Source: Agarophyton chilense
Lineage: Eukaryota; Rhodophyta; Florideophyceae; Gracilariales; Gracilariaceae
Direction: 5' to 3'
Assembly: GCA_030374765.1 (NCBI GenBank)
Contig: JARGXX010000054.1
Coordinates: forward strand, 1 to 64,000
DNA length: 64,000 nt
Shown here one piece after another: positions 21,197 to 30,649 of this stretch; position 1 is the stretch's first letter; each line of letters starts with the position of its first letter. Both the position numbers and the translations under genes were made by a program. The notes under the pieces are model-generated. The model saw only the letters and a list, made by a program, of their open reading frames with translations. It was not told the origin of the DNA and did not search any database.

Positions 21197-23278
21197 TCAC
21201 TGGGGGCGGCGCAAGAATAACTCCGTCGTTTTCATGGAACCTGCAACAGCGAAACCGGGATTAGGGTCACCCGAAGAGCCCACTGCACCATCCAAACCGG
21301 CCCCAGCGAGCCAAGCACGCTTTTTCGGCGGGTATTCTCCTGAGGAACTATTGTAGCCGCCGGAAACCTTCCGGTCACTCAAATTGAGACCATATCGGGC
21401 ATCCAATTCGGCAATAACGCTCTGGGACATCGCATGCGTATTCTGCTGCAGGATATTGACCATGGCGGTATTCAGATCCTGACCCTGTTGGACAACCGCG
21501 GCGTAGCGAGCCAAGCGACGCGCCCAGGAGCATGCTTCCCTCAGGACTGTTGAAATGTCCATCGAGGCCGTGATACCAACGGTACGGCAGAAATGACGGA
21601 GATCCGCGGCGGCAGCCGTGACCGAAGCGGGAAAGTGGACCAACGGAGAGGACGGAGCGATGTCGACGCCCCCAGTGGACGTCTGAGCAAGTGCCTCGCC
21701 TACAGGACTTTCGGTTTCGACAGTAACCTCACCAGGAGGAATAGTCACTTGGGCGACGGGGGGCTCATATGAGAGCTCATCCTGAGGAGCAGAGCCAGGA
21801 GGAGCCAGAGGAAGGGAAGCAGTCGGCAAAATCACAGCTGACTCGACCGGAGGATGAACACCCTTCACGGGTAGGACGAGGGGATCTTGACCGAAGGATT
21901 CTGCGTCGGACATACCAGCAGGAACCATCGGCGTGGCTTCCACATCAGGCTCGAAGCACAGAGGATCCAAACCAATGGCCTTCGGATAATAGTCGGGCAC
22001 ATGACGCCTCGGAAATTACGATGGTTGATTCCTCAAAGACTTGGCAGGATAGGCACGAGCGTCGTCCCGATCCTGAGGATGCAGCGGAATCGGCGTGAAT
22101 GAGTCGGTATCCCAGTCATACCAAAAGAACCCGGGAGCCTTGCCCCACTCCACCTCTAGGATATGATCCAAAAGGGCCTCGGTCTCCTCGACGTTGAACT
22201 GGGTTTCACGGATGATGTTTAGTATGCCCAGTTTTCCTAGGAAACGGATCATGATGTCCGGGAGCGGGATTAGGCGAGCTCGAGGACCGGGTATGTTCTC
22301 ATCGTACCACACTTTCCCATCCTCCGAACGGACATTACCACGGATTCCGTATTTCGCGGTATCCCGAAAGGCCGTAAGAAACATCACGCCGAACTCGACG
22401 AAGAGCACCTGCCAGGACAGCCAGGACCTTCGGTCATGGTCAGCGCTCATGAGTTGGGACGAGTGGTACGCCACCACGGACGGCTTGGGAACCAGAAGGA
22501 GTGGCGAGAAACGCCAATACAAGGCCCATTGGTTCTCATCCTCCTGGGACAGGGAAAGGTACAACGGAATGCGTTTGTCGGCGCAAATGTCGTGGAACTG
22601 TACTTGGTGCAAACAAAAGAAGAACCCCGAGGATTGACGCAGAAGACCATCGGGCTCGTGAATCTCATTCCAATAGACCCGGTTGGACATCCAGAATAAG
22701 TGGTCGTACGTTGGCCGGAAGCACATAAGCACCAAGAGGTTGTGACCAGCCGGAGGAGAGCGCACATGAGGTTAGATGAAGTCGGTGTATAGGTCCGAAA
22801 AGAGTTTGTTCACCCTGAACTGGTAGTCGGCTTTTTCCTCGCAGCGGACGTACGGAATGTCCGCTTGGATTAGGGTGCGACATCGAGTCGCCGAACGCGG
22901 ATCCACAGGACAATGCAACCATCGGTTATGCCACGAGACGCTGCGCGCGTTCTTGCTGCCCCTCCGGAACTCGGGTATCTTGGAAAACCTTCGGGCGTCG
23001 AGAGACATGTGGCAAAACCTTTGGTATTATTCCACTGAGGACGGAAGAATGGCATGACGCACTGCCCGCGGGTTTCTTCCGATGGTATGGTCATAGCGAT
23101 CCCCCGGACGCTCGTAGGCTACTTGGTATCCCGAGGAGCTACCCGCTGGGTTGTTTGAGGTCATGGTACGGCTAGTCCCAGGGTGGTCCGCCGGGAAATA
23201 GATGGGAGAGAAGGTGGAGGCGACATAGTCCAAAGGAAGTACGGCGTATCCGGCGGGCTTATAAGGTGATTTCGGCAT
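21197..23278 (-). pseudogene. GypA antisense gene (unknown protein, about 690 codons)
   Basis: On the strand opposite to pol, between pol and the 3' LTR. The start ATG is at 23276-23278 (MPKSPYKPAGYAVLPLDY), conserved at 60305 in a second copy (MPNSPFKPVGYTILPPDY). Blocks 23027-23278, 22772-23008, 22016-22765 and 21197-22000 are separated by single stops or small shifts. The middle part is rich in aromatic residues (SSGFFFCLHQVQFHD, WALYWRFSPLLLVPK). The C-terminal 267 codons are Pro/Ser-rich, then helical (LREACSWARRLARY). I recognise no domain. Antisense ORFs in this position are known in plant Tat/Retand-type gypsy elements; homology is not implied. Confidence 0.7.
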
Positions 23279-23676
23279 CGCGCACAACCAATGGAAAGGT
23301 ACCACGAGAAAGAGACGAAGTAACGTAGTTGACCCGAACGGACTGACAGGCGTGAAAGACGGTGGACGAAGCGCGGAGGATCGCCAAGGGAAGACCGGAG
23401 ACGAAGGAAGAACCCAATGGACCGTCTCGGCAACGCCACGCGAGGAATACGCTGGCGATGCACCTATGGCCAGCGCTCACGGCGCGTGACAGTTTCAATC
23501 CTTAGGCAAATTAATTGCCCTTCGGCGCCAATGGTCAGCTCACGCGTCCCCGTATCCCCGCACGTGGTGCCGACGCGACGTACCGTCGCACCCAATGGTA
23601 TCGGGAGCAATGAAGTGCACACATCACCTGGAGCAGTTATGAAACCATCTGGACTTCGCCGTGACGGTCGAATCCT

Positions 23677-23689
23677 AAGGAGGTAGATA
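23677..23689 (+). promoter_or_regulatory. GypA polypurine tract
   Basis: AAGGAGGTAGATA sits directly before the 3' LTR. The copy at 59428-59872 has AAGGAGGGAGATA in the same place on the minus strand. It is the expected plus-strand primer site. Confidence 0.65.
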
Positions 23690-24134
23690 TGTGAAGAAGC
23701 GATAATAACGGTTGAGCCTGGTAAGCCGCCAGGCCCTGAAGGATCTTGCAGATGACACGTGTACAGGTCGACCTCAAGTGGACTCGTGTAGATTATTATT
23801 TTAATTTAATTAGTGTTATAGATTAGCACTACAGTGCCAGGGAGATCTCAGCGCCTCGCGAGACTATTTACTTGGCTCGAGTGACGCTTCTCTCTTAAAG
23901 TACGGTAGGCACCGTCAGGATAATAAATACCCCCCCCGGTATATAAGTTCCACCCTTTGGTATTCAAGCCATCGTTTCCGTAGCTCCAACCTGTAGGACT
24001 ACGCAGTGACTGCCAGACCATTGCACCAAGTACTCTGAGAGTGCCGCCGTCAAGGATTCGAACCTTAGAACCCGCTCTTCCACGCTACTATCGGTCGAGA
24101 CCCGTACGCTGCCTTAACCCGTCATTGCGTTACA
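23690..24134 (+). repeat. GypA 3' LTR
   Basis: 445 bp, TGTGAAGAAG to GCGTTACA, homologous along its length to 13880-14326. TATATAAG at 23940-23947. The minus strand of 24054-24064 again gives GGTTCGAATCC. Confidence 0.93.
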
Positions 24135-24801
24135 ACCTACAGCACAAATATCCCATCTTCGAGTCTGGCACATCATGGAACAATTGACTACTTTTCGCAG
24201 GCTGAAAAAGCTGGGTACTGTAATCACATAACCTCGCCCTGCTGACAAGTACGACTACGAGCTGAGCTTGCTTGTATTTTTTTTAGATGCCTCTCGCATT
24301 GAGGACGTCGGTCAACTCGGCGTTTTAACTGGTTTGCTTGTTGGTGCCATGAAAAAAGAAGCTATCTACCACGTTACGTCATGGATCTCTCACAAGGACA
24401 AGCGATCTGTGAAGAGCGTACCTGCGGCTGAGGTATTCGCTGCAGATGGAAAGATCTATGAAGGAAAGAACGTGCGCAGCGCCTACACTGAGCTGCTGAA
24501 AGTCAAGGTCAAGCTCCGCATTCTGGTGGACTGCAAAGATGTGTTTACGTCTATTTCGACGCAGAGGAATTCTGTGGAAAAGTCGAAAAGGGGTGACGAA
24601 TGCAGCATTCGGTTTGAATTCGAGACTGGCAGCGTTGAGTCCATCTCGTGGATCCCAGATTCCGTAAACCTCGCTGACGCTCTGAACAAGAAGGATTGCT
24701 GCCTAAGCGAAGCGATGCTGCTCACTCTCTATTCTGGTCGACTGGGTATTGACTTCGAGGCTGTCGCCGAGACGAAGAGCTCTGAGAAGCACCTCGGTTA
24801 G
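24135..24801 (+). pseudogene. CopA RT end and RNase H, 3' of the GypA insertion
   Basis: The first 130 bases continue the CopA RT (HLRVWHIMEQLTTFRRLKKLG, equivalent to the Cop2 stretch before its RNase H). Block 24268-24801 (177 aa) is the copia RNase H: LVFFLDASRIEDVGQLGVLTG, WISHKDKRSVKSVPAAEVFA, SISWIPDSVNLADALNKK. Known catalytic acidic residues (DAS, AAEVF region) are present. TAG at 24799-24801 ends pol, then a purine-rich tract (24801-24817) and the 3' LTR. Confidence 0.85.
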
Positions 24802-24817
24802 CAAGAAAGAAGATTGA

Positions 24818-25047
24818 TATGAATGTCGACAGCTAGTGACAGGACGCCATGTAATGCGCACGCGAGCACTCACGTGCTCTGACGCCCGTCCCAACTGGCA
24901 TTCGTAGTTAGTGCATTTACATGAGCAATAACTATTGTCTACATAAACACAGCAAGATGACTCAGCAGGTCATCCGACTACACGGACGCCGGCGCACCCG
25001 AGTTGTCTAAAAAACATAGCTACAGTTGTTACCCCGCTCAATACTTA
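24818..25047 (+). repeat. CopA 3' LTR (230 bp)
   Basis: TATGAATGTC to AATACTTA, followed by target duplication GTGCG (25048-25052). About 13 differences from the 5' LTR counted by eye. Confidence 0.93.
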
Positions 25048-25052
25048 GTGCG

Positions 25053-25285
25053 CTAGGCGCAAATGCGGAGCGGCATCATGGAGCAAGCGCGCAATTTCTG
25101 TCCAAGCAACATGACGGACGGCGTGGTGCTGACGGTCGAGTTGACGAAGGGCGGGCGCGTTCGAATCGCTCAGCAGGAGGATGGTCTTCAGAGAGGGTAA
25201 GTCGGCGACGGCACTTGGCGGCGGTCTCCGACAACGCAAGCAGAGAGCGGCGCTTCTTCTCGTCGGGGCAACGGAGTGGGGCCAA
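25053..25285 (-). other. HEAT-like helical segment inside RB pocket B (5' part)
   Basis: Frame 25045-25239 on the minus strand gives AVADLPSLKTILLLSDSNAP, then HHAVRHVAWTEIARLLHD. This joins across CopA with 9590-9872. The same stretch, uninterrupted, is on the plus strand at 34030-34420. It starts right after the first pocket-B helix (GKLLGRLG). Confidence 0.55.
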
Positions 25286-27366
25286 GTCTTCCTAACAACT
25301 TTCCTATTCTAGTGCTTGCCAGGGTACACATCTTTTCAAAAAAGAACTCAAGAACTCTTGCTCTGGCTTCAACATCTCCGTACAGTCGTTCCGGACGCCC
25401 CATTTCTTTCAACCTTAGTGTGATCATCGCCTTTGTTTCTATACGTTGTCCTTCTTCGATCTTCTGCTTTTGCGGCGTAATCGGGGATTTTTCTACACTT
25501 TCTGGCTGTTCATTATGTTCTGGTGACTGATCGGACATCTGTGTGTTCACCAACACTCGCTTTGTCAAATTTCTCTTTTGGTTAGAACGGGTTCTTCTCA
25601 TCTTGCGTACAAAGGAAATCTCGACTATATGCTTGAAGAACTCGTACCAGAGGCGAGTCATGTCTCCATGCCATCCATTCTAGAATACGAGCGTCACAGC
25701 TATTCGAATGATTAACCAAGCGATGTGGCATCTGTGGTACAAGGGTATAGAATGTTTACAGCGCCTCGTAAGCTCAAAGGGTGATACATTGAACGCACGA
25801 TAGGCAACTGTGAAAACGTGAAGATCCCTTCTACCCTAGGCATAGACAGCGGTATCCCACGCGAAAGTGAGAAAGCTTTTGTGTAGGATGTAGTTGTGAA
25901 GTACATTGCTATTAAACTTTTCAGGCTGTTTGCGTAGCCGACGAAGTTCCTTCTCGAGAATACCTTCGATGGTTGAGAAACAGATAGCCAGAGCTTCACG
26001 TTTGTACCGGAAATTATTCAGATCCGTAATCACGTCACAAGGCATCAGAGTACCGTCTGCCAACATCAATGATAGCGTATAATGGGCGACCACCCCCAGT
26101 GACCCTTCTCAGATCGTGCGATATAGCCACACTTTCTGGCGGGCATGTGAGACACGTTTCGCTTCGAGTTTCTGGTCGTTTCTGCTTCAGCTCACTGATC
26201 CATGTTGCAGATCGATTGTTGTCAGTGCCGGGAGTGAGAGCAATGTTTGATGATGGAGGTATAGGAGGCACGATGGTCGTACAGTGCGGCGTAACGACAG
26301 CTACTGTGGCCAGTGCCTCCAATGCATCAGGGTGAGTGGACAGATAGCGTGAGAAGCGATCCTGGAATGACAGTGGCGAATGCATGGCAGATTGAGTGCG
26401 CGTGCGACGCGGCGTGGGCGGGCGGGCTTATGATGGGGTGACGGCAAAGTCGGAAGCCTTCCGAAGATTTCGGGGGCGTGGGGTAGGTGCTGCAGACTGG
26501 TTTTCGCCGTCCATACGACGTTTGCGATTGAGAGGTGTGGAAGGCTGTGATGAGGCTTTAGGCGTTGATGGTGCTGCGTTTGTAGTGGGCTGGGCCGGAG
26601 ATCGTACGGGCACAGACGGGTCCTTGTTGCGTTTGAACGGTGCAGCGACGGATGGTTGTACTGGGCGGAGGCTTTGCCACGAAGTTGATGTTCCAGCGCA
26701 TGAAGACTGACGTGGTAAGGGGAGCGAGAGTGGTAAAGCGGCAACGGCAGTAAGCTGTGGCGCGTGAAGAAAGATACGTTCGTCGCTTACAATACGGTCA
26801 TCGACAGCGGTGAGTTGTTGTGCATACAATTCATCTATTGACTTGCCATGGGCATCGATATCATCTTCAGTAGCCTGAAAGAACGATAACCGAGTGAGGA
26901 TAGCGGGGGGTAGGAGAGTTACAACTGCACGTGGGTGCCGCATGTTGCGATTGAAAAGGTCCTCGGGGGAGCGTGCGTTGAGTATGAACTCCGGAATGTG
27001 ATGGACTTGGGCATTGGCGGCGGAGAGTAACTGTGTGATGGGAAGCTGGGTATCTGATCGGCGCGGTAGGCGACGGAGCGATGTAAAGAACACAGGCAGA
27101 GGTGTATAGATTCGGGGACCGGGGCTCGGCGGAGTTGTGGATGGTGTGCGCCAAATTAGCGATACGGGTGGGAAGGGCGAGGCTTTGAACGAGGAGGTTG
27201 ATACAATCCGCCGGGGGGGACTGCGCTTGCTGTGGTTGCTTGGGCTGTTGGTGGTTGTGTTGCGAGTGAGTCTGTATGTGAGAGGGGGCGGGAGAGGGGG
27301 CAGAACAGCACACGTAAACGCTAATTCAGTGTCCCGAGAATACCGGGAAAATGGAAAGCAGCGCAT
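25053..27366 (-). pseudogene. Retinoblastoma-related protein, N-terminal half
   Basis: Minus strand, reading right to left. 26428-27366 is an N-domain region in two alternating frames (DCINLLVQSLALPTRIANLAHTI; LYAQQLTAVDDRIVSDERIF), with a basic Ser/Pro linker. 26035-26385 leads into pocket A. 25836-26093 is pocket A (FRYKREALAICFSTIEGILEK, NYILHKSFLTFAWD), continued in another frame around 25640-25810 (FNVSPFELTRRC, EWMAWRHDSPLVRVL). 25290-25661 is the linker and start of pocket B (VLEFFFEKMCTLASTRIGKLL). The frame changes could be short introns or decay. CopA interrupts the gene at 25052; the remainder is at 8666-9872. Confidence 0.82.
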
Positions 27367-27665
27367 AAATCACACAACCAGCTGAAGAAGCCATATAGTG
27401 CACGTGATGAAGCAAATATGAGTTTGTCTGGCGTTAGTGGAGCCAACATGGATGGGAGAACTTTTTGACCGAAGGCTACTTTCTTGCATCGTGAGCGCTT
27501 GAATGGAAATGGGGCGGCTGCTCCTACAGGTAGACAGCGTTGGGCATGAGCACAGGACTTGTCAAGTCGAATTTGAATGTCGGCTCCGAAACAAATTCGG
27601 ACCACAGCTATTGCTTTTTTGTAGCTCTTGAGACCGCTACCATCAAAGCTCGGCCGGAGTTTCAC
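27367..27665. other. Flank with an inverted copy of the 43.5-kb segment
   Basis: About 27465-27660 is the reverse complement of about 43500-43705, and more distantly of 31320-31510. On the minus strand it reads KAIAVVRICFGADIQIRLDK and CAHAQRCLPVGAAAPF, nearly the same as the plus strand at 43.55-43.68 kb. The frame is open here (27321-27665). I do not recognise the protein. Confidence 0.5.
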
Positions 27666-27740
27666 ATCTGATCACTCGTGTGTTCATAGCTGCAAAAGAT
27701 ACTTTTCGAGCAACGTTATAGTAGTATGTATCGTTTTTGA

Positions 27741-28232
27741 ATGGCAACGATACACGTGAGGGCTTTCCAACATGTACCTCTACCCCACTACAGGAGACAA
27801 GCCAGTGACCACCACAATCACTTACTGTCAAACTGTGTTGATATCTCGAATCACTTTGTTTCCTTCGACGACACCAACTGCGGCAACTGCACCCAGAGCA
27901 ACGCCGAGCGCATTTCGTTTTGCTTGTTCGTGTCATCTGCACCAGCTTCTGATTTGCATACACATGTGCGTCTCTTGGAACCCAACGAATGCTATCGTAT
28001 GACAGACACCGGCGTCTGGCCATGCGGTCGACATCCATGCTGACATGCGCTTTCCCTCCGTTTTGGAACGAATATCAACGGTTGTTCAGTCCGTGATTTT
28101 GTTGGAGAGCACAGCTCCTGAAGTTCTTTCTGTTCTGATTTATTGACACAAAACTGGTCCAAGATGATTCACACCGCGTTCAAATTTTGGTTTTCACAGA
28201 GGATGGAAACCAGTGTGCTCTTTGGCTGCGAT
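27741..28232 (+). pseudogene. Conserved upstream frame of zinc-finger module 1 (unknown)
   Basis: Equivalent to the open 160-codon frames at 37644-38135 and 40159-40653. Here it is open for 100 codons (27741-28043), then broken by a stop (TGA) and indels. Shared motifs are NCVDISNHFVSFDDTNC and APASDLHTHVRLLEPNEC. No known domain. Confidence 0.45.
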
Positions 28233-28510
28233 GAGAGATGATGCTCCGTGACGAAAAACTTCGAGTACTTTCGGATACTAGATCGAAGTGAAACGGATCA
28301 CACTTTTCAGTACTTGGACGCTGGTGTCGCCGGCGAACACCAAGCTACCTTGCGTCTTTGCCATCAACGTTGGTCGAGAAATATCGTCCTCTGTGTGTTG
28401 AAACGTTTCTCTCACCGTTCGTTCTGTGTACTTTACATGCGTTTCACTCCTTGCGTCTTCCCTCGAAATAAGCAAGGCATCTCACACAACAAATAACCCA
28501 ATCATTTAAT

Positions 28511-29635
28511 ATGGACAATGAACTTGTTGCACACCAGTTTTCGGGGTTTCTCAAGAGAAGGCGATTGCACTACACAAATCGCAGCAACCAAAACAGAAGA
28601 AGCTTAGATGAGTTTCCCCGCGCTCTCCGACTACCGCCGCTTGGAAACCCTCAAGCAGGGAGTCTTCCAAGCTTTCAATCTCTATTCGGCCGCTCGGAAG
28701 ATTCAAGACTTCCATCCGGCCATCGATTTATTTCTCAACGACTACCGCCGCTTGGATTATCTCAACCGGGAAGTCTTCCGGGTTTCGAATCTTCATTTGG
28801 CCGCCCAGGCGATTCCAGACTTCCATCCCGCCATCAATTTAGATCTCTTCGACTACCGCCGCTTGGAAACCCGCAACCACAAAGTCTTCCGAGTTTCCAA
28901 TCTCTATTCGGCCGCCCGGAAGATTCAAGACTTGGATTCGGTCATCAACCCACTTCTTGCGATGTCCGTCGGAGTGGAAGTGGAACCGCTCGTCCCGTGT
29001 CTCTCGAACGGTTTCAGGAAGCAAGGGGCACTCACCCCATTCTTGCACTCCAGTCCTACGGAAATGAACAATACACGGAAATCCCACACCAACACCGCCA
29101 TGGGGAAACAGCGTGGCGAAGAAACAGTGTTCTGGAACTACCTCAGGAGCGCAAGAGTCGGGATGGAGGCGCCCCAGAGATTGCACAGAGATTTTGTTCA
29201 GATAGCATTCGCCAATCTCCAGTTCATGTGCCTTATCCTGCCCCGGAAGCGTCGTGTCTCGTTCAAGAAGTTTCCAACCGGTCTCCTGAGCACAACCTCC
29301 GTGACGATTCGTTGTTGCCGATACGTACAGCTCCTGCTGGTTGCTCATCATTTCCAACCCATCAACCAGGACTCGAAAAACTTGGCATCACAGGCTCCCG
29401 TACCAAACGTCCGAAGATTTTCCAGTGTGAGTGGTGTACGAAGTCGTTTGGTCGCAAGCATCATAAGGTGCGACACATCCAAGCCATTCATCGAAAAGTG
29501 AGTTACTTCAGCTTTCACTGCGGATCTCAATCACGTCGGTCTTTTCTAACATTTCTCTTTGCAATTGCTTTTGAAACCATCTTCTTTGACATATTCATAT
29601 TGGATCGGGTAGCCAGGTTTTGCAAAGAGCACTGA
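28511..29635 (+). pseudogene. C2H2 zinc-finger gene copy Z1, fingers 2-3 deleted
   Basis: Starts MDNELVAHQFSGF as in Z3. Three tandem repeats of about 37 residues (RLPPLGNPQ-GSLPSFQSLFGR type) occupy residues 35-145, then a charged middle region, then one C2H2 finger (FQCEWCTKSFGRKHHKVRH, ending QAIH). After the putative splice donor (GTGAGT) the sequence of fingers 2 and 3 found in Z3 is missing by a deletion of about 125 bp. The frame then ends FCKEH. C2H2 proteins usually bind DNA. Likely a pseudogene of Z3. Confidence 0.75.
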
Positions 29636-29835
29636 TCGAATTCCACATGAAAACTGCTCATTAAGCTTTCGAGCATTTGCAATTTAGGCTGTACAAGATC
29701 TACTTTACGGAGATGGAGGATAATTTGAGCCATGTATGCGCAGAGCACCCCAATCGTCACAGTTTACCAACGGGTGTGAGGAAAGTATAGCTTGCGACTC
29801 TAGCCGTAATGGAGTAAGTTATCTACAAGCTTCTA

Positions 29836-30639
29836 TCAGTTTTCTATCGCCTGAAGGTTAGGCTCAGGAGAACTGCTTGGAAACTTCTTGCGTGGAATAC
29901 AACGCTTGCGGGGCAGAACAAGGCACGGGAACTGCATATTGGTGAATGTTTTCTGAAGAAAACCCCTGTGAAATCTCTGGCGCTCCTTCTTCCAGACTAT
30001 TATGTTCCTGAAGTACTTCCAGAACGTTGCCTCTTCGCCACACTTTTTCCTCATGGTGGCTGTTTTGTGGCATTTCCGTGGGACTGGAATGAAGTCTTGG
30101 TTGGGGTAAGCGCAACTTGCTTCCTGAGACAAATTGAGAGACACCGGACGAAAGGTCCCACTTCTACTCCGTTGGACATCACAAGAAATGGATTTATGGC
30201 CAAATCCAAGTCTTGAATCTTCCGGGCGGCCAAATGAAGATTCCAAACTTGGGAGAGTTCTCGGTTGAGATGTTCTAAGCGGGTGTTCTCGGAGAGAGCT
30301 GGTTTGATACACGGATGGAAGTCTTGAATCTTCCGGGCGGCCGGAGATGGATTCTAAGCGTGGAAGACTGCCCGTCTGAGGGTTTCCAAGCGGCGGTAGT
30401 TTAGTTGGAGAGCGGGGGGGAAACCCATCTGGGAGTCTTCTGTTTTCGTTGCTGCGATTTGGGTCGTGCAGCCCACATGCCGAAAGGCCTTGTGAGTAAT
30501 TAGTATACCTATCTTGATACCGCTGGCAATCGTAAACTGAGAGAAATTCTCTAGTACGCGAAATAACAAGACACGCATTATAAGCTGTCTTCTTTTCCAC
30601 ACTTTTCTCGCGTTCTATCAGGAAGCAAGACCGGATCAT
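29836..30639 (-). pseudogene. Inverted zinc-finger gene copy Z1i, lacking fingers
   Basis: Minus strand, 267 codons. After an unrelated N-terminus it carries diverged versions of the Z-family repeats (KLPPLGNPQTGSLPRLES, EHPLRTSQPRTLPSLESSFG) and the GFGHKSISCDVQRSRSGT segment. It then shifts frame: the true continuation is in 29864-30115 (VWRRGNVLEVLQEH, EGAPEISQGFSSENI), matching Z1 frame 1. No finger is encoded. Near-identical to 42277-43080. Confidence 0.65.
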
Positions 30640-30649
30640 GTCCTCAAAA

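Larger units (their letters stand above)
13880..24134 (+). mobile_element. GypA: full-length chromodomain Ty3/gypsy element with antisense gene
   Basis: LTRs 13880-14326 and 23690-24134 (447 and 445 bp, TG...CA ends). The flanks are ACCTT (13875-13879) and ACCTA (24135-24139). The interrupted CopA frame reads correctly as ACCTA, so the target duplication is ACCTA with one change. Order: primer-binding site, gag, protease, RT, RNase H, integrase, chromodomain, then a minus-strand gene (21197-23278), polypurine tract and 3' LTR. Length 10.3 kb. Sense genes contain many stops. A second family member lies at 59428-60992. Confidence 0.95.
9878..25047 (+). mobile_element. CopA: complete Ty1/copia element split by GypA
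   Basis: Two 230-bp LTRs (9878-10107 and 24818-25047) are flanked by a perfect 5-bp target duplication GTGCG (9873-9877 and 25048-25052). The uninterrupted target is seen in the inverted fragment at 34030-34517, which confirms the ends. Removing GypA (13880-24134) leaves about 4.9 kb with the order gag, protease, integrase, Tudor-like, reverse transcriptase, RNase H. LTRs differ at about a dozen positions by eye. Several stops and the change IVDD to IVDN make it inactive. It interrupts the RB gene. Confidence 0.95.

Noticed and set aside
22194-22637. Plus-strand frames over GypA 22.2-22.7 kb (147 codons)
   Set aside because: They are shadows of the minus-strand antisense gene, whose frame is conserved in the 60.3-kb copy.
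23700-24134. Possible tRNA gene around the GGTTCGAATCC motif in GypA LTRs
   Set aside because: No anticodon arm or acceptor stem can be formed around it; box A and box B are too close together.
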